Source of the DNA: Xylophilus sp. Leaf220
GTDB taxonomy: Bacteria; Pseudomonadota; Gammaproteobacteria; Burkholderiales; Burkholderiaceae_C
Reading direction: 5' to 3'
NCBI RefSeq assembly: GCF_001421705.1
Contig: NZ_LMKO01000001.1
Location: 982,170-1,046,169 of the forward strand
Length of the DNA: 64,000 nucleotides
Positions 11,396 to 20,615 of this stretch are shown here, in pieces. The notes under the pieces were generated by a model. That model ran no database searches. It worked only from the letters and a program-made list of their open reading frames with translations, and was not told the origin of the DNA. The position numbers were made by a program, and so were the translations under genes. Each line of letters opens with the position of its first letter. Position 1 is the first letter of the stretch.

Positions 11396-12222
11396 TGCAG
11401 CCGCTCGACACCTGGCCGCTCGCAGCGCGCCGCGGCATCGTCGGCGTGCTGACCGACATCGACGACACCCTGACCACCGACGGCGCGATCACCGCCGACG
11501 CGCTGGCGGCCCTGCACGCGCTGCGCAGCGCCGGGCTTCCGGTGGTGCCGATCACCGGGCGGCCGGTGGGCTGGAGCGCCGAGTTCGCCGCGACCTGGCC
11601 AGTGGACGCGGTTGTGGCCGAGAACGGCGCCGTCGCGCTGCTGAATTCGAGCTCAATCGGCCTGCAGCCGGCGTCTGGCGCCGACCACGCGCTATCGAAA
11701 CTATATCAACAGGACGCCGAGACCCGCGCCGCCAACTTTGGGCGGATGCGGCAGGTGGCACAGCGCATCCTGCGCGAGATCCCCGGCACCGCGCTGGCGC
11801 AGGACTCGCCCGGCCGGGAGACCGACATCGCGATCGACCACAGCGAGTTCGTGCACCTGGACGCCGCCACCGTGGCGCGCGTCGTGGCCCTGATGCGGTC
11901 CGAGGGCATGCACGCGACCGTCAGCAGCATCCACATCAACGGCTGGTTCGGCGACCACGACAAGCTCTCGGGCGCCCGCTGGATCCTGCGTACGCTGTGG
12001 CAGCGGGACCTGGATGCCGAGATCGACCGCTGGGTGTACGTGGGCGATTCCACCAACGACCAGACCATGTTCGGCCACTTTCCGCACAGCTTCGGCGTCG
12101 CCAACGTCGCGCGCTTCGTACCGCAGTTGCGCCACCTGCCGCACTACCTGACGCCCGCGGAACGGGGTGCGGGCTTCGCGCAGGTGGCGGATGCGATCCT
12201 GCAGGCACGTCGCCCGGGCTGA
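11395..12222 (+). CDS. HAD-IIB family hydrolase (sugar-phosphate phosphatase-like)
   Basis: The 275-residue product carries HAD motif I VLTDIDDTLTTDG, motif II VVPITGRPVGW and motif IV WVYVGDSTNDQTMFGHF, with a C2B-type cap (SSIHINGWFGDHDK). It resembles mannosyl-3-phosphoglycerate and sucrose-phosphate phosphatases, but the substrate is unknown. The start shares one base with the gtrA stop (TGATG), so it is the last gene of the GT2-GtrA run; a role in sugar-phosphate handling for that pathway is inference. Residues around 84-105 (from LNSSSIGLQ to LSKLYQQD) are encoded by a degenerate copy of the dispersed palindromic repeat, adding a loop of about 20 residues. Confidence 0.83.
   Translation: MQPLDTWPLAARRGIVGVLTDIDDTLTTDGAITADALAALHALRSAGLPVVPITGRPVGWSAEFAATWPVDAVVAENGAVALLNSSSIGLQPASGADHALSKLYQQDAETRAANFGRMRQVAQRILREIPGTALAQDSPGRETDIAIDHSEFVHLDAATVARVVALMRSEGMHATVSSIHINGWFGDHDKLSGARWILRTLWQRDLDAEIDRWVYVGDSTNDQTMFGHFPHSFGVANVARFVPQLRHLPHYLTPAERGAGFAQVADAILQARRPG
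11652..11710. repeat. Dispersed palindromic repeat, copy 2 (inside HAD gene)
   Basis: The core at 11691-11707 is GCTATCGAAACTATATC, degenerate in the last arm, preceded by a GCC GGCG...GGCGCC block and CCACGC. It is in frame within the phosphatase gene. Confidence 0.6.
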
Positions 12223-12334
12223 TCGGACCGTCGGGCGGGCGCCCCGCCGCCGCCCGGCGGTGACACCCTGTTGCGCGGCGCCGGGGGCCACCCCCTAGAG
12301 TCGGCGCAAGCAGTCGCATCGGCTGCACGATCCG

Positions 12335-12772
12335 ATGCTCGCCCCGCTGCTCCCCTACCTCAAATTCGTCCACTTCACCGCGTTGCTGGTGTGGTGCGCG
12401 ACCCTGTTCGCGCTGCCCGCGCTGCTGGCGCTCCATGCCTACCGGCCGACGCGGGTCGAACGCGAACGGGTCGTGGCCGCCACCCGCTTCACCTTCGTCG
12501 CGCTCGGTTCGCCCGCGGCGATCGTGGCGGTGGTCTCGGGCACGCTGATGGTCTACCCCACCGGCTCCTACGGCGGCTGGATGCTCGCCAAGCTCACGTT
12601 GGTGACCGGCATGGTGGTCTTCCACGCGGTCTGCGGCAAGCTGGTGCTGGTGCTGCAGCGCAGGCCCCATGCCGTGCGGCCCGGCTGGCTGCTGACGCTC
12701 GGCTGCGTGCCGTTGCTGCTGGTGCCCGGCGTGCTCGCGATGGTGCTGTGGCAACCCGAGATGCCGTGGTGA
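12335..12772 (+). CDS. CopD/HemJ-like four-helix membrane protein
   Basis: The 145-residue product has four hydrophobic segments: YLKFVHFTALLVWCATLF, FVALGSPAAIVAVVSGTLM, LAKLTLVTGMVVFHAVCG and LLTLGCVPLLLVPGVLAMV. The first-helix pattern K-VH--A---W and a later His (FHAVCGK) resemble CopD and HemJ haem-binding membrane proteins. It stands at the head of the oxidase region, and I infer a supporting role for haem or copper there. The function is otherwise unassigned. Confidence 0.65.
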   Translation: MLAPLLPYLKFVHFTALLVWCATLFALPALLALHAYRPTRVERERVVAATRFTFVALGSPAAIVAVVSGTLMVYPTGSYGGWMLAKLTLVTGMVVFHAVCGKLVLVLQRRPHAVRPGWLLTLGCVPLLLVPGVLAMVLWQPEMPW

Positions 12773-12846
12773 AGGCGGCCCCGATGCCGCATCGCCGCGC
12801 AGCCCCAATCGATGTGTCCGGAATGCGTTTCGCCGGCGCCGCCGCA

Positions 12847-13341
12847 TCAGGCCGGCGGCGTGTCTTCCTCGTCCCGGTCGCTCACGCCCACCAGGTGGTC
12901 GAACACCAGCGACCCGCCGAGCCAGCCCGCGGCGCCAACCAGCACCGCGCCCAGGGCCGACAGGTACAGGCCCCAGGGCAGGATCACCGCCTCGGCATCC
13001 TCGAGCCGCAGCCCCCAGTTCACGCCGGCGACGGCCAGCAGCATCACCGCCACCACGAAATGGCTCCACGCCGCCACCCGCATCCGGATCTCGCGCTGGA
13101 TCAGCACCTCCGCCGTGCCCAGCAGGCCGGCCACGATCCCGCTGACCGTGCCGGCACCCGCCAGCCACACCGACAGCCGCGCCCAGAACGGGTCCTGCGT
13201 GTACCACCACCCCAGGTCGGTGGCCAGCACCGCGATCAGGAAGGCGATCGGAAACGGCACGACGATCGGGTGCAGCGGATGGCCCATGAAGGCGACGCAG
13301 CTGGCGGTGCCGTGGGGCAGGGGTTGGGCAAATTCACGCAT
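12847..13341 (-). CDS. DUF2231 membrane protein
   Basis: The 164-residue product has four membrane helices and begins with the typical DUF2231 phrase FMGHPLHPIVVPFPIAFLIA, followed by a conserved His in SHFVVAVMLLAVAGVNWGLR. The function is unknown, but the family is often next to respiratory or copper genes. The start at 13341 (MREFAQPLPHG) is chosen because the conserved region follows within 20 residues; the longer form to 13440 would overlap the coxB start. It is divergent from coxB with only 30 bases between the two starts. Confidence 0.8.
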   Translation of the reverse strand: MREFAQPLPHGTASCVAFMGHPLHPIVVPFPIAFLIAVLATDLGWWYTQDPFWARLSVWLAGAGTVSGIVAGLLGTAEVLIQREIRMRVAAWSHFVVAVMLLAVAGVNWGLRLEDAEAVILPWGLYLSALGAVLVGAAGWLGGSLVFDHLVGVSDRDEEDTPPA

Positions 13342-13371
13342 GGGACATTCGGTAGAGAGAAGCGGCGCGGG

Positions 13372-14220
13372 GTGCGACGGCAGTGCGCCGTCTACTGTAG
13401 TGCCCTGCTGCCGGCCCTGGTTACAGGCTGCAGCGTGCACGGCCCGCTCTCAGCGCTCGATCCTGCCGGGCCGGGCGCGGCGCATGCGGCGCAGGTGTGG
13501 TGGGCGATGTTCTGGGCCGGCATGGGCCTGCTGGCACTGATGACCGCGCTCGGCACCTATGCGGTGCTGCGGCCCCGCACCCGGACCCTGAAGCGGCCCT
13601 ACCTGTTGCTGGCACTCGGCGGCATCGTGCTGCCGGTCGCCGGCATCGTCGCCCTGCTCGGCTACGACGTCTGGGCCGGCGCCCAGCGGGCGCGCAGCGC
13701 TGCGCCGGCCTATGGGGTGCAGGCCACCGGCCACCAGTGGTACTGGTCGATGCGCCACACCGGCGCGGACGGCCGGCCGCGCTACGCGGTCAACGTGCTG
13801 CACATCCCGGCGGGCCAGCCGGTCGAGGTGCGCATCGGCGCGGCCGATGTGATCCACAGCTTCTGGGTGCCGCGGCTCGGCGGCAAGCTCGACGCGATTC
13901 CCGGCCGGACCAACGTGCTGCGGCTGCAGGCCGATGCGCCCGGCATCTACCGCGGCCAGTGCGCCGAGTTCTGCGGCCTGCACCATGCGCGCATGCCCTT
14001 CGAGGTGCACGCCCATGCCGATCCGCAGGCGCTGGCGCAGGCGGTGCAGGCCCTGTCCACCGTCGAATTGCAGGGCGAGGTCGATGCCGACGGCATGCCG
14101 CTGCCCGCCGACGGCCAGCGCCTCGGCCAGGCCGCGCCGCCGACCGGCATGGCCGGGCCGCACGGCGCTCAGGCGCCCACCGCCGCGCCGCAGCCCCCGG
14201 CCCCCGAGAGCCCCCGATGA
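13372..14220 (+). CDS. coxB: Cytochrome c oxidase subunit II (CuA-containing lipoprotein)
   Basis: The 282-residue product starts with a lipoprotein signal (VTGC, Cys20), then two membrane helices and a cupredoxin domain. The CuA ligands are visible: His in DVIHSFWVPRLGGK and the set GQCAEFCGLHHARMPF (Cys, Glu, Cys, His, Met). The tail after residue 230 is Ala/Pro-rich and has no CxxCH, so there is no fused cytochrome c. I chose the GTG at 13372 because it gives an intact lipoprotein signal and follows AGAGAAG; no ATG is available in frame nearby. The stop overlaps the coxA start (ATGA). Confidence 0.92.
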   Translation: MRRQCAVYCSALLPALVTGCSVHGPLSALDPAGPGAAHAAQVWWAMFWAGMGLLALMTALGTYAVLRPRTRTLKRPYLLLALGGIVLPVAGIVALLGYDVWAGAQRARSAAPAYGVQATGHQWYWSMRHTGADGRPRYAVNVLHIPAGQPVEVRIGAADVIHSFWVPRLGGKLDAIPGRTNVLRLQADAPGIYRGQCAEFCGLHHARMPFEVHAHADPQALAQAVQALSTVELQGEVDADGMPLPADGQRLGQAAPPTGMAGPHGAQAPTAAPQPPAPESPR

Positions 14221-16784
14221 GCGACTCGTCCACCACCGCACCGCACGCAGCCGCAGCGGCCGCCCCGGCGGGCGCCTCGCAGGCGCTGCAGCTGCACCAT
14301 GCGCTGCGTCGGGTCTGGGCCAGCCCCAAGGGCTGGCGCAGCCTATCGGCGGTGAACCACAACATCGTGGGGCGGCGCTTCATCGTCGCCTCGCTGTTCT
14401 TCTTCTTCGTCGGCGGCGTGCTGGCGATGATGATCCGCGCGCAGCTGGCCACGCCCAACGCCTCCTTCCTCGACGACGCCACCTACGCGCAGGTCTTCAC
14501 CATGCACGGCACGGTGATGATGTTCCTCTTCGCGATCCCGCTGATCGAGGGCTTCGCGATCTACCTGCTGCCCAAGATCATCGGCACTCGCGACCTGGCC
14601 TTCCCCCGGCTCGGCGCCTTCGGCTACTGGTGCTACGTGCTGGGCGGCACCATCCTGCTCGGCGCGCTGGCCTCGGGCCTGGCGCCCGACGGGGGCTGGT
14701 TCCTCTACACGCCGCTGTCGTCGAAGGCGCATTCGCCGGGCATCAACGCCGACGTCTGGCTGCTCGGCGTGAGCTTCGTCGAGATCTCGGCGATCACCGC
14801 GGCGGTCGAGATCGTCGTCACGCTGCTGACGATGCGGGCGCCGGGCATGAGCCTGTCGCGCATGCCGATGTTCGGCTGGTACATGCTGGTGACAGCCTGG
14901 ATGATGCTGATCGGCTTCCCGCCGCTGATCGTCGGCAGCCTGATCCTGGAGGTGGAGCGCGCCCTCGACTGGCCGTTCTTCGACGTGGCGCGCGGCGGCG
15001 ATCCTCTGCTGTGGCAGCACCTCTTCTGGCTCTTCGGCCACCCCGAGGTCTACATCATCTTCCTGCCGGCCGCCGGCATCGTCTCGACCATGATCCCCAG
15101 CTTCGCGCGCCGGCCGCTGGTGGGCCGGCTCTGGATCGTCGCCGCGCTGATCGCGATGGGCTTCGTCAGCTTCGGGCTGTGGGTGCACCACATGTTCACC
15201 GTCGGCATTCCGCACCTGGCGCAGATCTTCTTTTCCGCCGCCAGCATGCTGGTCGCGATCCCGACCGCGGTGCAGCTCTTCGCCTGGATCGCCACGCTCT
15301 GGAGCGGGCGGCCGCGCATGGCGCTGCCGATGCTGTATCTCTTCGGCTTCCTGGTGGTCTTCGTCTGCGGCGGCCTGACCGGGGTGATGCTGGCGCTGGT
15401 GCCCTTCAACTGGCAGGCGCACGATTCGCACTTCGTGGTGGCGCACCTGCACTACGTGCTGGTCGGCGGCTTCCTGTTCCCGATGCTGGCGGGGCTGTAC
15501 TACTGGTTCCCGCACATGGTGGGCCGCATGCCGATCCCGCGGCTCGGCAACTGGGCGTTCTGGCTGGTCTTCGCCGGCTTCAACACCACCTTCTTCGTGA
15601 TGCACCTGACCGGGTTGTTGGGCATGCCGCGGCGCGTCTCGGGCTATTCGGCCGGCTGGGGCTGGGAATGGACCAACCTGGTGTCGTCGGTCGGCAGCTT
15701 CGTGATGGCGATCGGCTTCATGCTGCTGCTGCTCGACCTGGTGCTGGGCTTCTTCGTCGGCCGGCGCACGCCGCGCAACCCCTGGGGCGCCGGCACGCTG
15801 GAGTGGGCGACGCCGGCCCCGCCGCCGGTCTACAACATCGCCAGCCAGCCGGTCGTCACCAGCCGCGAGCCGCTCTGGGACGACGACGGCCTGCCCGCGC
15901 GCCTGGCGGGCGGCGCGGGCCTGCTGGGCCGCATCGACGTGGACGAGCAGGAGGCCCTGGGCACCGATCCGCTCACCGGCGCACCGACCCATGTGATCCG
16001 CCTGCCGCGGCCGAGCTGGCTGCCGCTGGTGGCGGGCGTGGTCACCGGCGCCTTCTTCGTCGCGCTGCTGACCGGCGTCTACTGGGCCGCGCCGCTGGCG
16101 CTGGTCGCCATCGTGGCCATCTTCTGGCACTGGGCCTGGACGATCGGCCTGCGCGAAGACCCTGCACCGGTGCCCGCCGGCCCGCGCGAGGATCCGCACA
16201 GCCTGCTGCTGCCGGTGCACGACGTGGCGCACGCCGCGCCCGGCCTGACCGGCCTCGCCTGGACGCTGGTGGCCGACGGCGCGTTCTTCGCGTCGCTGCT
16301 GTTCGGGTACGTATACCTCTGCACCATCGCGCCCGGCGGCGCGCCGCCGCAATGGCTGCAGGCCGGCATCGCCTGGCCGGTGCTGGCCGCACTGTCCTAC
16401 CTGCTGCCCCTGATATCCCTGCAGCGCGCGCAGGCCGCCAATGCGGCGAGCGATGCATCGCGGCGACAGGTCTGGCTGGCCGTGGCCACCGGCGCATCGC
16501 TGCTGGCGGCGGGCCTGCTGGCCGCGAGCGTCTGGCCCGGCCTGCCCTCGCCGCGCAGCCATGCCTATGCGGCCATCGTCTCGATCTGCGCCGGCTACGG
16601 CGTCGTGCACGCGACCATCGGCGCGGTGATCGCCGCCTACGGTTGGGCGCGGGGCCGGGCCGGCTTCCTCTCGCAACGGCGCACGGTGGAGCTGCGGATC
16701 GCCCGGCTCTGGTGGCGCTATACCGCGGTGACCGGCATCGTGCTGGTGCTGGCGCTCCACTTGCCGGCAGGATGGCACGCATGA
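14217..16784 (+). CDS. Cytochrome c oxidase subunit I-III fusion
   Basis: The 855-residue product joins a full subunit I (residues about 45-570) to a subunit III-like C-terminus (about 670-855). Haem and CuB ligands are seen in TMHGTVMMFLF, FGHPEVYIIFLP (CuB His, channel Glu and cross-linked Tyr), LWVHHMFTVG and VAHLHYVLVGG. GHPEVY with Glu marks an A-type haem-copper oxidase. The subunit III part carries TGLAWTLVADGAFFASLLFG and ends in VLALHLPAGWH. Such fusions are known in caa3-type oxidases. It is coupled by ATGA to coxB upstream and to the next gene downstream. The partner cytochrome c is not in the window. Confidence 0.93.
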   Translation: MSDSSTTAPHAAAAAAPAGASQALQLHHALRRVWASPKGWRSLSAVNHNIVGRRFIVASLFFFFVGGVLAMMIRAQLATPNASFLDDATYAQVFTMHGTVMMFLFAIPLIEGFAIYLLPKIIGTRDLAFPRLGAFGYWCYVLGGTILLGALASGLAPDGGWFLYTPLSSKAHSPGINADVWLLGVSFVEISAITAAVEIVVTLLTMRAPGMSLSRMPMFGWYMLVTAWMMLIGFPPLIVGSLILEVERALDWPFFDVARGGDPLLWQHLFWLFGHPEVYIIFLPAAGIVSTMIPSFARRPLVGRLWIVAALIAMGFVSFGLWVHHMFTVGIPHLAQIFFSAASMLVAIPTAVQLFAWIATLWSGRPRMALPMLYLFGFLVVFVCGGLTGVMLALVPFNWQAHDSHFVVAHLHYVLVGGFLFPMLAGLYYWFPHMVGRMPIPRLGNWAFWLVFAGFNTTFFVMHLTGLLGMPRRVSGYSAGWGWEWTNLVSSVGSFVMAIGFMLLLLDLVLGFFVGRRTPRNPWGAGTLEWATPAPPPVYNIASQPVVTSREPLWDDDGLPARLAGGAGLLGRIDVDEQEALGTDPLTGAPTHVIRLPRPSWLPLVAGVVTGAFFVALLTGVYWAAPLALVAIVAIFWHWAWTIGLREDPAPVPAGPREDPHSLLLPVHDVAHAAPGLTGLAWTLVADGAFFASLLFGYVYLCTIAPGGAPPQWLQAGIAWPVLAALSYLLPLISLQRAQAANAASDASRRQVWLAVATGASLLAAGLLAASVWPGLPSPRSHAYAAIVSICAGYGVVHATIGAVIAAYGWARGRAGFLSQRRTVELRIARLWWRYTAVTGIVLVLALHLPAGWHA

Positions 16785-17359
16785 GCCGGAACGACGCCGC
16801 ATCACCGCCGCCTTCCGCCCCGCCGGGACCGGCGACCGCCCACGCGGCACGCCTCGTGTCGGAAGCGTTCCGCCCGCTGCGCGACCAGCCCGACGATCCG
16901 TGGGATTCGCCCTGGAACGCGCTGGAGCAGCCCGTCGCGCCGCCCCGCGACGGGCAGGCCCCGGCAGACAAGCCGACGCGACTGCCGTTGCGCCTCTGGA
17001 CGGTGTTCGCCGGCCTTCTGGTCTGGTGCAGTGCCTTCCTGCTGCTCTATGGTGGACTGTCGCTCGGGTGCGAAGCCGGTTGGCAGCACCGCACCGTGGC
17101 CGGCGTACCCTGGCTGACGGCCCTGCTGGCCGGCATCTGGCTGGCGCACCTCGTCGCACTGGCCGTGCTGGCGGCCGCGCTGCTGCGCCGCCATCCGGAC
17201 GTGAAGATCGCCCACGACGGCGAGCAGCATCCGTCCGCGCCGCGCCCGCAGGGCGGCTTCATGACGCGGCTGGCGCTGGTGCTCACCGCCGCGTCCGCCG
17301 CCTGCACCGTCTGGATCGGCTGGCCGGTCCTGCTGCTGCCGCCCTGCGCGGCGCTGTGA
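16781..17359 (+). CDS. Hypothetical membrane protein of the oxidase cluster
   Basis: The 192-residue product has a Pro- and Ala-rich soluble N-terminus of about 70 residues, then three membrane helices (LWTVFAGLLVWCSAFLLLYG, WLTALLAGIWLAHLVALAVL, RLALVLTAASAACTVWIGWP). I recognise no family. Its ATG overlaps the coxA stop and it precedes a CtaG-like gene, so I infer a role as an oxidase accessory or assembly partner. Its position matches that of small orphan proteins in other I-III fusion clusters. Confidence 0.7.
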   Translation: MSRNDAASPPPSAPPGPATAHAARLVSEAFRPLRDQPDDPWDSPWNALEQPVAPPRDGQAPADKPTRLPLRLWTVFAGLLVWCSAFLLLYGGLSLGCEAGWQHRTVAGVPWLTALLAGIWLAHLVALAVLAAALLRRHPDVKIAHDGEQHPSAPRPQGGFMTRLALVLTAASAACTVWIGWPVLLLPPCAAL

Positions 17360-17376
17360 ACACCGAGGAGCCGACG

Positions 17377-18234
17377 ATGCCGTACGACCTGCTTTCGCTG
17401 TGCCTGCTGGGCCGCATGCCCGCCCTGCCCGGCACCTGGACGACGGCCTGGAGCCTGGCGCCCGCGCTGGTGCTGCCGCTGCTCGCCTGGCTGGCCCTCG
17501 CCCTGTGGCGCGCGCCGGCGGACAGATCGACCTGCACTGGAGCGCCCGCGGCCGGCTATCGCGGCATCTGGTCGGCCGGATGGTGCCTGCTGGCGCTCGC
17601 GCTGGTCTCGCCCCTGTGCCGGCTGGCCGCGACGCTGGTCGCGGGCCACATGGCGCAGCTGCTGGTGCTGTCCGTAGCCGCGCCACTGCTCATGGCGGTC
17701 GGTGGCCTGGCCATGCCACGGCAAGCCTCCCGCCCCTCGCCCGGACCCCGATTGGTGCCTGCCACGCTGGCCTATGCCGCGGTGTTGTGGATGCGTCACC
17801 TGCCGTCGGTCTACGACGCTGCGCTGACCTCCCCAGCGGTGCATGTCGCCGTCGTGGCATCGGTCGTGGCCGCTTCCCTCTGGTTCTGGAACGCCGTCCT
17901 GCAAAGCGCCCGCGGCGGCGCGGGCGGCACCGGCCGCGCGGTCCTGGCGCTGGTGGCCACCACTGCGCAGACCGGCCTGCTGGGCGCGCTGCTGACCTTC
18001 GCGCCCGGCACGTTCTATCCGCTGCAGGCCGGCGGCGCGACCGCGTGGGGCCTGTCGCCGCTCGAAGACCAGCAGCTGGCCGGCATGCTGATGTGGGTGC
18101 CGGGCAGCCTCGCCTACCTGGCGGCCGGCGTGGTGCTGGCGCTGCAGCGGTTCCATGCCGACGACCGCGCCGTACCACCGCCGATCGCCGGCAGCAATCG
18201 CCTTTGGCCGACAGCCCGAAGCGCAACCGATTGA
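17377..18234 (+). CDS. CtaG-like (caa3-type) cytochrome c oxidase assembly protein
   Basis: The 285-residue product has about seven membrane helices and resembles the caa3_CtaG family: AAGYRGIWSAGWCLLALALV, GHMAQLLVLSVAAPLLMAVG, and SPLEDQQLAGMLMWVPGSLA, the last being the family's most conserved phrase. This is unrelated to the Cox11 protein also called CtaG. The ATG at 17377 follows GAGGAG at good spacing; a GTG at 17356 overlapping the previous stop is the alternative. It closes the oxidase gene set, and its likely role is CuB or oxidase assembly, by family knowledge. Confidence 0.85.
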   Translation: MPYDLLSLCLLGRMPALPGTWTTAWSLAPALVLPLLAWLALALWRAPADRSTCTGAPAAGYRGIWSAGWCLLALALVSPLCRLAATLVAGHMAQLLVLSVAAPLLMAVGGLAMPRQASRPSPGPRLVPATLAYAAVLWMRHLPSVYDAALTSPAVHVAVVASVVAASLWFWNAVLQSARGGAGGTGRAVLALVATTAQTGLLGALLTFAPGTFYPLQAGGATAWGLSPLEDQQLAGMLMWVPGSLAYLAAGVVLALQRFHADDRAVPPPIAGSNRLWPTARSATD

Positions 18235-18284
18235 CAGCAGCGGTCGGGTGCGGACGGGCTAATCGGGGAACAAGGAAGAACCCC

Positions 18285-20591
18285 ATGACGAAAATGCCCG
18301 ACGTTGCGATAGAACCCTACGAAGGCCCCGCCGGCGGCTGGGGGTCGATGAAATCCCTGGCGGTGACGGCTGCGCGCTTCGGCGCGGTCCAGGCGATGCC
18401 ATTGCTGGCCAAACAGAACAAGCCCGATGGCTACGCGTGCGTCAGCTGCGCCTGGGGCCGCCCGGCCAAATCGCATCTGGCCGAGTTCTGCGAGAACGGC
18501 GCCAAGGCAACGTTCTCCGAACTGACCAGCAAGCGCATCGGCGCAGAATTTTTCGCCGAGCACACGCTCACCGAGCTGCGCAACTGGCCCGACTACGAAC
18601 TGGAGCTGCGCGGCCGCCTGACCGAGCCCCTGCGCTACGACGCGGCCAGCGACCGTTACCTGCCGGTAGGCTGGGACGAGGCGTTCGCCGCCATCGGCGC
18701 CGAACTGAAAGGGCTGGACCCGAAGTCGGTCGTGTTCTATGCCTCGGGCCGCGCCTCGCTCGAGACCTCGTACATGTACCAGCTGCTGGCGCGCCTCTAC
18801 GGCTGCAACAACCTGCCCGACAGCTCCAACATGTGCCACGAGACCACCTCGGTGATGCTCAAGAAGACGATCGGCATGCCGGTCGGCTCGGTCCATGTGG
18901 CGGACTTCGAGCACACCGACTGCATCTTCTTCTTCGGCCAGAACGTCGGCAGCAACAGCCCGCGCATGCTGCACCAGCTGCAGGAGGCGCGCAAGCGCGG
19001 CATCCAGATCGTCGTGTTCAATCCGCTGCGCGAGCGGGGCCTGGAAGAGTTCGTCAATCCCCAGTCGCCGACCGAGATGCTGACCAACCAGGGCACCGCG
19101 ATCGCCACGCAGTACCACCAGGTGCGACCGGGCGGGGACATCGCGGCCATCGCCGGGCTGTCGAAAGCCCTGTTCGCCCTGGACGATACGGCGAAGGCGA
19201 CCGGTGGCGTGCGGGTGCTCGACCAGGCGTTCCTCGACGCCCACACCCACGGACTCGCCGATTTCGAGGCCTACGTCCGTGCGACGGAATGGTCGGCGAT
19301 CGAGGCCGAGTCGGGCCTGGCCCGCGCCGCGCTGGAGAGCGCCGCGCAGGTCTACGCCAAGGCCGAAGCGGTGATCGGCGTCTACGGCATGGGCCTGACC
19401 CAGCACAAGCGCGGCATCGACAACGTGGGCATGCTGGTCAACCTGATGCTGCTGCGGGGCAACGTGGGCAAGTCGGGCGCGGGGCTGTGCCCGGTGCGCG
19501 GCCATTCCAACGTGCAGGGCCAGCGCACCGTCGGCATCGCCGAGAAGCCCGAGCTGGTGCCGCTCGACACGCTCGCCGCGCAGTACGGCTTCTCGCCGCC
19601 GCGCGACCTGGGCCTAAGCACCGTCGACGCCTGCGAGGGCATGCTCGACGGATCGGTGCGCGCCTTCATCGGACTGGGTGGAAACTTCGTGCGGGCGGTG
19701 CCCGACCACCACCGGATCGAGCCGGCCTGGGGCCGCATGCGGCTGACGGTGCAGATCGCCACCAAGCTCAACCGCAGCCACCTGCTGCACGGTGCGGTGG
19801 CCTACCTGCTGCCCTGCCTGGGCCGCATCGAGATCGACACCCAGGCCAGCGGCGTACAGGCGCTCAGCACCGAGGACAGCACCGGCTGGTTCCATGCCTC
19901 GCGCGGCCACCATGCGCCGGCCTCCGACCGGCTGCTGTCGGAGGCGCGCATCGTCGCCGGCATCGCCAAGGCCACCTTGCCGCACAACCCGCGGGTCGAT
20001 TGGGACCACTGGTGTGCCGATTACGCCCGCATCCGCGATGCCATCGCCGAGACCTTCCCCGACATATTCCACGACTTCAACCAGCGCCTGGCCGCGCCCG
20101 CCGGCTTCCACCGCCCGTTGCCGGCCCGCGAGCGGATCTGGAAGACCGAATCGAAGAAGGCCGAGTTCACCGTGCCCGAGCAGCTCAGCGCCGCTTTTCC
20201 GGGCGACGGCGGCAAGGACGTGTTCCGGCTGATGACCCTGCGCAGCAACGACCAGTTCAACACCACCATCTACGGCTACAGCGACCGGTTCCGCGGCGTA
20301 GAGGGCACCCGCATGGTCGTGTTCATGCATGCCGACGACATCGCCGCGCACGGCCTGCAGGCCGGCGACGTGGTGGGCATGGAATGCGCCGCCGCCGACG
20401 AGGTGATGCGCGCGGTGCAGGGCTTCACCGTGGTGCCCTACGACATTCCCCGCGGCAGCCTGGGGGCCTACTACCCCGAGTGCAACCCGCTCATTCCGCT
20501 GTGGCAGCATGCGGACGAGAGCAAGGTGCCGGCCGCGAAGTCGGTTCCGGTCCGTCTGACGAAATCGGCGCCGGCCACCGCCGCGGCCTGA
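18285..20591 (+). CDS. FdhF/YdeP-family molybdopterin oxidoreductase
   Basis: The 768-residue product is a molybdopterin-guanine-dinucleotide enzyme of the YdeP type. The N-terminus has three visible cysteines (YACVSCAWGRP and EFCENGAKATF) where formate dehydrogenases bind an iron-sulfur cluster. SSNMCHETTSVMLKKTIG holds Cys-His at the metal-ligand site, FFFGQNVGSNSPRMLHQL and GLCPVRGHSNVQGQRTVG bind cofactor, and the C-terminal domain has DQFNTTIYGYSDRFRGV. The substrate is unknown; E. coli YdeP is linked to acid resistance. The start follows AAGGAAGAA. It begins 50 bases after the CtaG-like gene on the same strand, so it may be read with the oxidase cluster. Confidence 0.88.
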   Translation: MTKMPDVAIEPYEGPAGGWGSMKSLAVTAARFGAVQAMPLLAKQNKPDGYACVSCAWGRPAKSHLAEFCENGAKATFSELTSKRIGAEFFAEHTLTELRNWPDYELELRGRLTEPLRYDAASDRYLPVGWDEAFAAIGAELKGLDPKSVVFYASGRASLETSYMYQLLARLYGCNNLPDSSNMCHETTSVMLKKTIGMPVGSVHVADFEHTDCIFFFGQNVGSNSPRMLHQLQEARKRGIQIVVFNPLRERGLEEFVNPQSPTEMLTNQGTAIATQYHQVRPGGDIAAIAGLSKALFALDDTAKATGGVRVLDQAFLDAHTHGLADFEAYVRATEWSAIEAESGLARAALESAAQVYAKAEAVIGVYGMGLTQHKRGIDNVGMLVNLMLLRGNVGKSGAGLCPVRGHSNVQGQRTVGIAEKPELVPLDTLAAQYGFSPPRDLGLSTVDACEGMLDGSVRAFIGLGGNFVRAVPDHHRIEPAWGRMRLTVQIATKLNRSHLLHGAVAYLLPCLGRIEIDTQASGVQALSTEDSTGWFHASRGHHAPASDRLLSEARIVAGIAKATLPHNPRVDWDHWCADYARIRDAIAETFPDIFHDFNQRLAAPAGFHRPLPARERIWKTESKKAEFTVPEQLSAAFPGDGGKDVFRLMTLRSNDQFNTTIYGYSDRFRGVEGTRMVVFMHADDIAAHGLQAGDVVGMECAAADEVMRAVQGFTVVPYDIPRGSLGAYYPECNPLIPLWQHADESKVPAAKSVPVRLTKSAPATAAA

Positions 20592-20615
20592 GCCGCACGG
20601 CGCACTGCCTTCAGG

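Noticed and set aside
13372-14220. coxB as a caa3-type subunit II with fused cytochrome c
   Set aside because: No CxxCH is present in the C-terminal tail, which is Ala/Pro-rich.
13934-17359. Open frame of 1141 codons overlapping the oxidase genes
   Set aside because: Out-of-frame reading of coxB and the I-III fusion; it is Arg/Ala-rich with no recognisable domain, while the other frame carries all oxidase ligands.
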